A stretch of 10,587 nt of DNA from Chloroflexota bacterium (GTDB lineage: Bacteria; Chloroflexota; Dehalococcoidia; SM23-28-2; RBG-16-64-32): assembly GCA_022564695.1 (NCBI GenBank), contig JADFKX010000060.1:1-10587 (forward strand), written 5' to 3'. Numbering within the stretch: the stretch's first letter is position 1; every line of letters starts with the position of its first letter. The translations under genes were made by a program, and so were the position numbers. Shown here piece after piece: positions 1 to 6,000 of this stretch. A model generated the notes under the pieces. The model searched no databases, was not told where the DNA came from, and worked only from the letters and a program-made list of their open reading frames with translations.

Positions 1-1295
1 TCGAAGCTTCCGTCTTCGGGGTCGATCCGGAACAGGTCGCCGCCCTGTGCGCTGATATACACCCTCTCCACGTCCTGCCCATCATCGTCTGTCTCCGTCA
101 GCAACTGCGGGTTGGAGAGGACGGTCTTTTCGATGCCGTCCTCCTCGGTCTTGGACCAGAGCTCCTTGCCAGTCTTCGGGTCCAGGCCGTAGATGTTGCC
201 CTTGCGGTCGACGAGGACGAGGGCGTCGCCGACGAGAAGGGGGGCGGAGCGGAGCGGCTCCAGGGCTACGATCGGGGCGTCCCAGACCGGCGCGCCGCTC
301 TCCAGGCTCAGGGCATACAGGTTGCCGTCCAGGTTGGGCGCGTACACGGTGCCGTCCAGAACGAGCGGTCTGCCCCAGAACCAGTTATCTGCCTTGAGCG
401 GCCAGCCTTCACGCTCCTCGCCGGTCTTCACGTTCACGGCGTGGAGTTCACGGTCGAAGCCGCCGATGAGGATGGCGCCATCGGCCAGCACCGGGTCCGA
501 TATGAGGCCGCGTTCCGCTTTAAACGGCGCATCCCAAATCGTGTCAAGCGTTTCGGCGTCCAGGGCGTAGAGCTCGCCGTTGACGGAGGCCACGTAGACG
601 ACGCCTTCGGCTAGCAGCGGCGTCCCCCAGACGCCGCTCCCTGCGTCGAAGCGCTGCCTCTCGCTGCCGTCCTCCAGGCTCAGGGCGTAGACGATACCCT
701 TGTCGGTAGCGACGTAGACCGCCGTTTCGCCGGCGGCGAGGCCCGCGATAATGGGGCCGTCCGCATCGAACGACCATAGTACGCTGCCGTCGTCCAGGTT
801 AAGCGCGTAAACGTCGCCGTTGTAGCCGCCGAGGTAGACGGTGTCGTCGATGACCAGTGGCGTTGTGTAGATCGCCTCCAGGTCTATCTCAGGTTCCTCC
901 TGCCCGGTGGGGAACGTCCAGAGCGGGACGGCAGCCGGGCAGCCGTCGTTGATCTTATCGTCGTCAGGGATATCGTCTACAGCATCGTCGCTGGTGCTGT
1001 TGGCGCAATCTCTTCCGCGCTCGGCCTTGGCCCCGTCCCTGGGGCAGCCTTCGTTCACCCAGCCGTCCTCGTCATCGTCGGTTGAGTTGTCGCATTGCGA
1101 GCCCGTCTCCGGGGCCAGGTCCAGGGCGGACAGCTCGCCCTTATCAGTGCTGACTACGAGCAGGTCGTCGGCGGCGGCTGTGGGGCCGGCCCAGCCTTCG
1201 GGGTTGTTGAAGCCAACGCAGGCAGCGGCGACGAGCATGGCGAAAGCGAGGAACGCCAGGCCCAGGGGCGGGTGGGTGCGTGTTATGCGCCGGAT
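1..1295 (-). CDS. PQQ-like beta-propeller lipoprotein (3' end beyond window)
   Basis: The translation shows about eight repeats of the PQQ/WD-like blade type (G-x-x-Y-A-L-x-x-x-x-G-x-x-x-W), for example NGDVYALNLDDGSVLWSF, DGNLYALSLESG and KGNIYGLDPKTGKELW, so a seven- or eight-bladed propeller is likely. Counted from an ATC at 1295, residues 2-5 are RRIT, a hydrophobic stretch follows, and LVAAAC places a lipobox cysteine at residue 26. I infer a lipid-anchored protein on the outer face of the membrane. The only ATG near the 5' end (1238) would leave just MLVAAAC, too short for a signal. An excellent Shine-Dalgarno lies 5 nt before the ATC, and there is no in-frame ATG, GTG or TTG further up. 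A Cys/Asp-rich double repeat interrupts the first blade. The gene starts 22 nt after the yidD stop, so it is probably in that operon. PQQ-cofactor enzymes share the fold, but I see no enzymatic signature; a BamB-like scaffold or binding role is speculation. Confidence 0.85.
   Translation of the reverse strand, partial: MRRITRTHPPLGLAFLAFAMLVAAACVGFNNPEGWAGPTAAADDLLVVSTDKGELSALDLAPETGSQCDNSTDDDEDGWVNEGCPRDGAKAERGRDCANSTSDDAVDDIPDDDKINDGCPAAVPLWTFPTGQEEPEIDLEAIYTTPLVIDDTVYLGGYNGDVYALNLDDGSVLWSFDADGPIIAGLAAGETAVYVATDKGIVYALSLEDGSERQRFDAGSGVWGTPLLAEGVVYVASVNGELYALDAETLDTIWDAPFKAERGLISDPVLADGAILIGGFDRELHAVNVKTGEEREGWPLKADNWFWGRPLVLDGTVYAPNLDGNLYALSLESGAPVWDAPIVALEPLRSAPLLVGDALVLVDRKGNIYGLDPKTGKELWSKTEEDGIEKTVLSNPQLLTETDDDGQDVERVYISAQGGDLFRIDPEDGSF
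936..1109 (-). repeat. Two 29-residue Cys/Asp-rich (calcium-type) repeats inside a propeller blade
   Basis: Residues 63-91 and 92-120 (counting from the ATC at 1295) form two tandem units. Each opens with E-x-G-x-x-C, carries an acidic run, and holds (V/I)-N-(E/D)-G-C-P. Unit 1 contains CDNSTDDDEDGWVNEGCP; unit 2 opens CANSTSDD and closes KINDGCP. The spaced aspartates around D-x-D-G and the paired cysteines resemble calcium-binding loops of the thrombospondin type 3 or dockerin kind; that is analogy, not proof. The unit sits between GELSALDLA and PLWTFPTG, which would otherwise join as one normal blade hairpin. Confidence 0.7.
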
Positions 1296-1300
1296 ACTTG

Positions 1301-1308
1301 TCCTCCTT
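1301..1308 (-). promoter_or_regulatory. Strong Shine-Dalgarno before a non-standard start
   Basis: On the minus strand the sequence reads AAGGAGGA, then CAAGT, then ATC at 1295-1293. It lies between the yidD stop (TAG, 1320-1318) and the lipoprotein reading frame. The spacing suits initiation at that ATC, and no ATG, GTG or TTG lies at a usable distance in any frame. The site therefore decides the start of the propeller lipoprotein. Confidence 0.6.
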
Positions 1309-1317
1309 GGCAGCGGC

Positions 1318-1560
1318 CTATTGAGCGATAGTTTTCCTGTCCGCTTCGTCTCCGGGCACGGGGTCGTAGCCGCCGGGGTTGAACGGGTGGCAGCGCAGGA
1401 TGCGCCACAGGGTGAGGAAGCCGCCTCTGAGCAGTCCATACGTCTCTATGGCCTCGTAGCCGTAGTGGGAGCAGGTGGGCTGGAAGCGACAGGCCGACGG
1501 GCGTGTCGGCGAGACCGATCCTTGGTACCAGCGGATGAGGGCAAGAGCCGGTCGCTTCAA
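1318..1560 (-). CDS. yidD: Membrane protein insertion efficiency factor YidD
   Basis: This 80-residue protein has the full YidD signature: an N-terminal amphipathic stretch (ALALIRWYQGSVSP), then CRFQPTCSHYGYEAI at 24-38, then RGGFLTLWRILRCHPFNPGG at 45-64, and DPVP at 66-69. The three cysteines at 24, 30 and 57 are the family's conserved ones. Family knowledge: YidD is a small inner-face membrane-associated protein that helps YidC/Sec insert membrane proteins. The start is TTG, overlapping the rnpA stop in the sequence TTGA, with AAGGAG 8 nt upstream, so translation is probably coupled to rnpA. YidC normally follows this gene, but here a propeller lipoprotein does. Confidence 0.95.
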   Translation of the reverse strand: MKRPALALIRWYQGSVSPTRPSACRFQPTCSHYGYEAIETYGLLRGGFLTLWRILRCHPFNPGGYDPVPGDEADRKTIAQ

Positions 1561-1922
1561 GGGTGCTTCTCCTTCCCCGAGGCGTTGGGGTCGTCAGAGA
1601 GGATGCCGGCGCGGGCGAACAGGCTAGCTACCGCTGCTTTCAATTGGTGGAAGTCGGCGTGGGCGGCGGGGGCGCGGGTGGAGATGACGATGTCCCTGCC
1701 GGGGCGGGTGGTCAGACTGCGAATGCCCTCTTTCAGGCGACGACGGACGCGGTTACGCACCACTGCATTGCCCAGGCGTTTGCTGGTGACGAATCCGTAG
1801 CGGTTGTGCTGGAGCTGATTAGGCACGCTTCTTAACACTAGCAGGCGGCTGGTCAGGAACTGACCTTTTTTGAATACGGTGTCGAAATCCTTGCGCTTCC
1901 GTAGCCGGAGCTGTTTGCGCAC
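1557..1922 (-). CDS. rnpA: Ribonuclease P protein component
   Basis: The 121-residue basic protein begins RKQLRLRKRKDFDTVFKKG, the usual RnpA N-terminus, and carries the family motif KRLGNAVVRNRVRRRLKE at residues 48-65 (the RNR motif that contacts RNase P RNA). It then has RPGRDIVISTRAPAAHADF, which corresponds to the conserved D-hydrophobic-R segment near the C-terminus. With the catalytic RNA it trims 5' leaders from pre-tRNA. I chose the GTG at 1922 because residues from there align with the family. The frame remains open upstream to about 2156, but that stretch is only the rpmH region read in another frame. It follows rpmH by 28 nt and overlaps yidD by 3 nt. The Shine-Dalgarno before this GTG is weak, which suggests dependence on translation of rpmH. 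Confidence 0.94.
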   Translation of the reverse strand: MRKQLRLRKRKDFDTVFKKGQFLTSRLLVLRSVPNQLQHNRYGFVTSKRLGNAVVRNRVRRRLKEGIRSLTTRPGRDIVISTRAPAAHADFHQLKAAVASLFARAGILSDDPNASGKEKHP

Positions 1923-1950
1923 GGCCGCGCCGGTCCGGCAACCCGCCCGA

Positions 1951-2088
1951 TCAAACGGCGAGCCGCCGCCGCCCCTTGAGGAATCGGCGCTTGAGTATCG
2001 CTCGTCCGTTGCGGGTTCTATTCCTGCCCATAAAGCCGTGTCGGCGCTGGCGGCGTCGCTTCTTGGGCTGGTAGGTACGCTTGGGCAC
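1951..2088 (-). CDS. rpmH: 50S ribosomal protein L34
   Basis: This 45-residue, strongly basic protein reads PKRTYQPKKRRRQRRHGF at positions 2-19, then GRNRTRNGRAILKRRFLKGR and a final RRLAV. This is the full-length L34 pattern, a component of the large ribosomal subunit. The start is GTG at 2088, preceded on the minus strand by GGAGGAGCCTT, a good ribosome binding site. A longer reading from 2184 is possible by frame alone, but it runs through the promoter and is not real. It is the first gene of the rpmH-rnpA-yidD operon. Confidence 0.96.
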   Translation of the reverse strand: MPKRTYQPKKRRRQRRHGFMGRNRTRNGRAILKRRFLKGRRRLAV

Positions 2089-2120
2089 AAGGCTCCTCCA
2101 GTGGCCAATAGGAGGCCAAC

Positions 2121-2147
2121 AAAACCGCGCCCCGCCTTGGACGGGGC
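2121..2147 (-). terminator. GC hairpin plus U-run in the rpmH leader (possible attenuator)
   Basis: On the minus strand GCCCCG-TCCAAGG-CGGGGC forms a perfect 6-bp GC stem (2147-2129), followed by GCGG and TTTTGTT. It lies between the rpmH promoter and the rpmH ribosome binding site. It looks like a weak intrinsic terminator. It could stop read-through from the transglycosylase gene or attenuate the rpmH transcript itself. The four bases between stem and U-run make efficient termination doubtful. Confidence 0.4.
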
Positions 2148-2155
2148 ACGGCGCA

Positions 2156-2184
2156 ATTATACGAGGCCCCACATTGGCGGTCAA
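2156..2184 (-). promoter_or_regulatory. Sigma70-type promoter of rpmH-rnpA-yidD
   Basis: The minus strand reads TTGACC (2184-2179), a 17-bp spacer, then TATAAT (2161-2156). Five of six -35 bases and all six -10 bases match the consensus. The start point would fall near 2149, giving a leader of about 60 nt before the rpmH GTG. It lies in the gap just after the stop of the transglycosylase gene, whose TGA ends at 2197. Confidence 0.85.
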
Positions 2185-2196
2185 ACTGAGCGCCGG

Positions 2197-4437
2197 TCAC
2201 GGAAACGGCAGCGTGGGCCCATCGGCCAGGCCGTAGGCGAGGCGGTAGCGGGCGTAGTGCTCCAGCACCAGCTGAACGTAGGCCCTGGTCTCGGTGAGGT
2301 CTATCGTTTCCAGGAACACGTCGGGGTCGCCCGCGGCGGCTTCCTGCCAGCGCAGTGAGTTGCCGGGGCCGCCGTTGTAGGCGGCCAGCGCCGCCGGGAT
2401 GTCGCCGGCGAACAGCTCCAGTTGGGCGCCCAGGTAGTGAGCACCGAAGCGGAGGCTGACGGTAGGGCGGAGCAGGTCTGAATAAGCAAAGTCGGGTTCG
2501 TTTAGCTGGCCGGCGATCTCGTCCGCGGTGGTGGGGATGACCTGGGTGAGGCCCAGGGCGCCGGCGAACGATTCGGCGTCCGGCTCAAAGAAGCTCTCCT
2601 GGCGGATCAAGGCCAGGAGGAGCAGAGGCGGGAAGCCGTTGGCCTCGGCCTCCGCTGTCGCCAGGTCCAGGTAGTCGCTGGGGTAGGCGAGCCGCAGGAT
2701 ATCAGGCGGCGCGTCGGCGCGGTCTCCGATGAGGCGTGAGGCGGCGCGGGCGGCGGCGGGGACCTGGCGTTGGTCGTCGAGGGCGCGGGCGAGCCGGTAC
2801 AGTGGCCAGGGCTGGCCGGCGACGTCGTTAGTTAGGGCGGCGAACTGGTCTTCGGCCTCGTCTTGAAGGCCGGCGAGGAGCAGCTCCAGCCCGCGTCGCC
2901 AGGGGGAATCGTCGGTCAGCTTGGGGATCGCCGCCGTGTCCTCCGGCCCGGCCCAGGAGGCGAGCCAGGTTTGAACCGCGCTCCAGTCCGTCGCCGGTGT
3001 CTGGGGAACGGGTTCGTCTAATGGGAGCGGGGGTTCGGCCTCCAATATGGCCACCGCGCGCAGGCCGAAGTAGCTCCAGGGCGCGATCCGTGAGGCCTCG
3101 GTCAGGTGGAGGTTCGCCGATTGGGTGTCACCGATGGCGAGAGCGGCCTGGGCCAGCCAGAAGCGGGCGCGGGCCCTATCCGTGGCTTCGGCGGTCTCCA
3201 GATAGCGGGTCCAGTGGAAGATGGCGTCCGCGATTCGGCCGGCGCGAAACCGGAGGAGCCCGGCTCGGAACAGCGCCTCGGGCGTACGCTCCGAGCCCGG
3301 CGAGGCGTCCCCGAGGTCAAGGTAGGCGGCCACAGCCTCCTCGCTGCGGCCCAGCGACTCCAGGAGCAGGGCTCGCGCCCACGTCGTCTCACCGAACAGG
3401 CTATCTCCCTCCAGGTTTTCCAGAGCTGTTAGGGCCGCGTCGTACTCTGTCAGGGCCTCGTCCGGCTGGCCCGCGCGCTCGGCCAGGAGCGCCAGGTAGT
3501 AGCGGCCTTTCGCCTGGCCGGCGGCGCTCGCGTCTTCCTCCAGAGAGAGCCGGAACGTCTCCTGGGCCTGCTCGTTGGAGCGGTGGCGGAACAGGACTAC
3601 GCCCCGGTCGGCGGTGCTCAAGGTGGGGACGGGGGCTAGCTGGGGCCGACTGAGGGATTCCAGGGCGCGAGGGTGCCAGGGGTAGTCGAGGGCGAGGGTG
3701 ACCAGGGCGTCCTGGTAGCGCTGTTCATCGCCGATACGGCTGGCCAGCGTGGCCAACAGCCACAGCGCCTCCCCTCGATCGAAGGGCGTGGCGGCGTCCT
3801 CGCTGAGTAGCTTCCAGGTGGCCAGGGCGTCGGCCTCGCGTTCGGTGGCCTCCTGGTTGCGGGCGAGGGCGAACAGCGCCTCGGTCTCCTGCGGCGGCGG
3901 TAGCTCTTCCGTGAGCGCCATCTCCAGCTCCTCGATGGCGGCGGAGGCGTTGCCGTCCGCCGAGAGCGTCGATGCCAGTTTGAGGTGGGCGTGGGAGGCA
4001 GCGACGCCACCGCTCTCGATGTACTCTTCAAGCGACTCACGGGCTTCGTCGGCCTGTCCCGCCTGCTGCTGGGAGGCGCCGAGGAGGAGGAGCGCCGGCC
4101 CCCGCTCCTGCGCTGGCGGGTCCGAGTTCAGGAAGGCGATCATCGCCATGGCCGCGGCCTCGAACTCGCCACGGCCATAGTGGATGTGAGCAGCGCTCTG
4201 GACGGCGCGTCGCCACTCCGCGCCCGCGGCCAACTTGGCGACTGCGTTGTAGATGGCGAGCGCCTGCTCCACGTCGCCATCGTGGAGCAGCTTATCGGCG
4301 AGATCCAGGTCAAGGGGAACGTCTAGCGATAGCGGAGAGGCGGTGGGCGCCGGCGTGGCTGTGGGCGGCTGGCCACCACCGAGGCAGGCGGCGGCTAGCA
4401 GGAGGGCGATTACTGGTAAGAGAAGGCGCGCCGACAG
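2197..4437 (-). CDS. Soluble lytic murein transglycosylase lipoprotein with TPR-like repeats; 5' end uncertain
   Basis: The long N-terminal part is made of alanine-rich helical repeats of TPR type. The last about 150 residues are an SLT (goose-lysozyme-like) domain. It shows IRQESFFEPDAES with the catalytic glutamate (E559 counted from the GTG at 4272), GALGLTQVIPTTA, AAYNGGPGN, and the closing ETRAYVQLVLEHYARY. Family knowledge: such enzymes cleave the MurNAc-GlcNAc bond in peptidoglycan, leaving 1,6-anhydro ends. The family motif GLMQ reads GLTQ here. The GTG at 4272 is the first standard start in frame, but the frame extends upstream through LLLPVIALLLAAAC (Cys at 4386-4384) and a Pro/Thr-rich linker, so the true product is a lipoprotein of about 730 residues after processing. 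The coordinate 4437 is an in-frame CTG used as a placeholder; an ATG at 4457 lies one frame away. The gene diverges from alr. Confidence 0.88.
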   Translation of the reverse strand: MSARLLLPVIALLLAAACLGGGQPPTATPAPTASPLSLDVPLDLDLADKLLHDGDVEQALAIYNAVAKLAAGAEWRRAVQSAAHIHYGRGEFEAAAMAMIAFLNSDPPAQERGPALLLLGASQQQAGQADEARESLEEYIESGGVAASHAHLKLASTLSADGNASAAIEELEMALTEELPPPQETEALFALARNQEATEREADALATWKLLSEDAATPFDRGEALWLLATLASRIGDEQRYQDALVTLALDYPWHPRALESLSRPQLAPVPTLSTADRGVVLFRHRSNEQAQETFRLSLEEDASAAGQAKGRYYLALLAERAGQPDEALTEYDAALTALENLEGDSLFGETTWARALLLESLGRSEEAVAAYLDLGDASPGSERTPEALFRAGLLRFRAGRIADAIFHWTRYLETAEATDRARARFWLAQAALAIGDTQSANLHLTEASRIAPWSYFGLRAVAILEAEPPLPLDEPVPQTPATDWSAVQTWLASWAGPEDTAAIPKLTDDSPWRRGLELLLAGLQDEAEDQFAALTNDVAGQPWPLYRLARALDDQRQVPAAARAASRLIGDRADAPPDILRLAYPSDYLDLATAEAEANGFPPLLLLALIRQESFFEPDAESFAGALGLTQVIPTTADEIAGQLNEPDFAYSDLLRPTVSLRFGAHYLGAQLELFAGDIPAALAAYNGGPGNSLRWQEAAAGDPDVFLETIDLTETRAYVQLVLEHYARYRLAYGLADGPTLPFP

Positions 4438-4457
4438 GCGTTTGCAGTCGGTTTCAT
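4384..4457 (-). other. Lipoprotein signal region with a probable one-base frame break
   Basis: An ATG at 4457 opens MKPTANACRRAFSYQ and stops at 4410. One frame over, the same DNA encodes KRLSAR followed by LLLPVIALLLAAAC, a textbook lipoprotein signal with cysteine at 4386. Joining the two with a single-base shift near 4425-4430 gives a basic start plus hydrophobic core plus lipobox. The transglycosylase frame itself has no ATG, GTG or TTG between its upstream stop (about 4515) and the GTG at 4272. I cannot tell a sequencing indel from a real mutation or a CTG start at 4437. Confidence 0.6.
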
Positions 4458-4484
4458 AGCCTGTGGGGTGCGTTCCGTAATCCG

Positions 4485-4514
4485 TTGACAGCCCTCCGAA
4501 TCCGATGTTACGCT
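4485..4514 (+). promoter_or_regulatory. Candidate promoter for alr
   Basis: A perfect -35 box TTGACA (4485-4490) is followed, after 18 bp, by TACGCT (4509-4514), a moderate -10. The start point would be near 4521. This would leave an unusually long leader of about 208 nt before the alr ATG. Confidence 0.5.
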
Positions 4515-4534
4515 AGCTTCGTTCCGTGCGGCAA
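4505..4534 (-). promoter_or_regulatory. Candidate promoter for the lytic transglycosylase
   Basis: The minus strand reads TTGCCG (4534-4529), an 18-bp spacer, then TAACAT (4510-4505). Each box matches four of six consensus bases. Transcription would begin near 4498, about 40 nt before the ATG at 4457. Its -10 overlaps the -10 of the opposing alr promoter by two bases. Confidence 0.4.
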
Positions 4535-4728
4535 TCTTGGTCCCCCTCCCTTCGCGCCCATGAACTTCATCCGATGCACGATAGTCGACCGTCGGGGGGT
4601 GGTGAGCTTCGTCGCTCCCGGCGACGCTCTTCCAGCTACCCGCTACCGAAGGAGTGGGCGCTTGCCCCATAGAATGAACGCCGAGAAACTTTTAACCAGG
4701 GCCAGCGTTGTAGAAAAATGGAGAATGC
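4515..4728 (+). other. Long alr leader with hairpin and possible overlapping upstream reading frame
   Basis: No conserved riboswitch was recognised here. There is a 5-bp hairpin GTCGC-TCCCG-GCGAC at 4611-4625. An open frame with ATGs at 4560 and 4674 ends with TGA at 4737-4739, 9 nt inside alr. The shorter version would encode MNAEKLLTRASVVEKWRMHGS. Neither ATG has a clear Shine-Dalgarno, so translation is unsupported. A GGAG at 4720-4723 is the alr ribosome binding site. Confidence 0.35.
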
Positions 4729-5931
4729 ATGGCTCTTGACAGCCCACAGACCAACGACTTGTGGGGGCGTCCTCTCTGGGCAGAGATAGACCTGGACGCC
4801 CTCGCTTATAACGTGGCGTCCCTGAAAGGCCAGGCCGGCCCGGCGGCGATGGCGGCGGTGGTGAAGGCGAACGCCTACGGCCACGGCGCTCTCGGCGTGG
4901 CCGGGCCCGTGCTGGAGGCGGGGGCTGACCAGCTGGCGGTTATCAGCGTGGACGAGGGGGAGCAGCTGCGCCGGGGCGGCATCACGGCGCCGATCCTGAT
5001 TATGGGGCACTCGCTTGTCAGCGATGCCAGCCGCATCGTCGAGATGGAGCTGACGCCCACGGTCAACTCTCTGGAGATGGGGCAGGCGCTAGCCCGTGAG
5101 GCGGAGGCGGCGGGCGTGCGGCAAACCGTTCACCTGAAGGTGGATACGGGTCTGAACCGGTACGGGCTCGGGCCGCAGGAGATCGTCCCTCTGGCGGAGG
5201 CGCTGCGAGAGATGACCGCGCTAGAGGTTGAGGGAATATTCACGCACTTCGCCAGCGCGGATGACGGCGACAAGCGGTTTACCCTTGAGCAGTACACTAT
5301 CTTCCGGACAGTTGCTGATAAGCTGCCGTGGATCCCTAAGCGGCACGTGTCCAACACGGCTACTCTGTTGGACAGGCCGGAGATGGGTTTGGACCTGGTT
5401 AGGCCGGGGGTAGGTATGTACGGCCTGTACCCTTCGCAGTACGTGAGCCGGTCACTCAACCTGAGGCCGGTGCTCAGCCTGAAGAGTCGCATCGCCCGGC
5501 TCACCTCCATCGCTGCGGACGATAGCGTGAGCTACGGGCGCACCTGGCGGGCCAGCCGGCCCAGCGTCATCGCGTTGGTGATGTGCGGTTACGGCGATGG
5601 TCTGCCGAGGGTACTATCGAACCGCGGCACGGTGCTGGTGCGGGGAAGGCGCGTGCCCATCGTCGGCCGCGTATGTATGGATATGTGTATGGCGGACGTG
5701 ACAGATGTGCCGGACGTTGCCGAGGGGGATGAGGTAGTGCTCATCGGTCAACAGGGGGAGGCGGTCATGACGGCCGAAGAACTGGGAGAGTTGTGCGGCA
5801 CCATTAGCTATGAGATTCTGTGTGGGATTTCGGCCCGGGTTCCACGCCTGTATCTGAGGTCGGGCCGTCTGATTGGTGTGGAGACGCTGACGACGCCGAT
5901 GGCGCAGGAAGCGCCTGTGAGCGCTGGCTGA
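4729..5931 (+). CDS. alr: Alanine racemase
   Basis: This 400-residue PLP enzyme interconverts L- and D-alanine in the cytoplasm to supply D-alanine for peptidoglycan. The N-terminal barrel opens with WAEIDLDALAYNV and then AVVKANAYGHGA, in which K46 is the PLP-binding lysine. GLNRYG (R144) supplies the arginine near the phenolic oxygen of PLP. In the C-terminal beta domain VSYGRTW holds the second catalytic base, Y269. GYGDGLPR (287-294) and VGRVCMDMCMADVT (312-325) are also family hallmarks. Length is slightly above the usual 360-390. The ATG at 4729 has GGAG 5 nt upstream. It diverges from the lytic transglycosylase and precedes the LCP gene by 69 nt in the same direction, so an envelope operon is plausible. 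Confidence 0.97.
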   Translation: MALDSPQTNDLWGRPLWAEIDLDALAYNVASLKGQAGPAAMAAVVKANAYGHGALGVAGPVLEAGADQLAVISVDEGEQLRRGGITAPILIMGHSLVSDASRIVEMELTPTVNSLEMGQALAREAEAAGVRQTVHLKVDTGLNRYGLGPQEIVPLAEALREMTALEVEGIFTHFASADDGDKRFTLEQYTIFRTVADKLPWIPKRHVSNTATLLDRPEMGLDLVRPGVGMYGLYPSQYVSRSLNLRPVLSLKSRIARLTSIAADDSVSYGRTWRASRPSVIALVMCGYGDGLPRVLSNRGTVLVRGRRVPIVGRVCMDMCMADVTDVPDVAEGDEVVLIGQQGEAVMTAEELGELCGTISYEILCGISARVPRLYLRSGRLIGVETLTTPMAQEAPVSAG

Positions 5932-6000
5932 CGGCCAGTACGTATTGGCCGCAGAGATTATGGGACCTCCTAGAGTGACAGTGAGGGGAGTAGCTACGCA

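Noticed and set aside
193..777. Open frames antisense to or out of frame with the propeller gene
   Set aside because: The minus-strand frame with regular PQQ blades explains this DNA; the others are low-complexity arginine/serine shadows.
907..1800. Long plus-strand open frame of 297 codons over the propeller gene, yidD and rnpA
   Set aside because: It is antisense to three recognisable genes, has no family resemblance, and arises from the high GC content.
1923..2156. N-terminal extension of rnpA to 199 residues
   Set aside because: The extra part runs through rpmH in another frame and through the promoter; the family start matches the GTG at 1922.
1951..2200. Replication origin beside rpmH
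   Set aside because: No dnaA or dnaN is present and I found no cluster of DnaA boxes.
5933..5950. Inverted repeat GGCCA...TGGCC just after alr as a terminator
   Set aside because: Only 5 bp with an 8-nt loop and no U-run; the LCP gene follows in the same direction.
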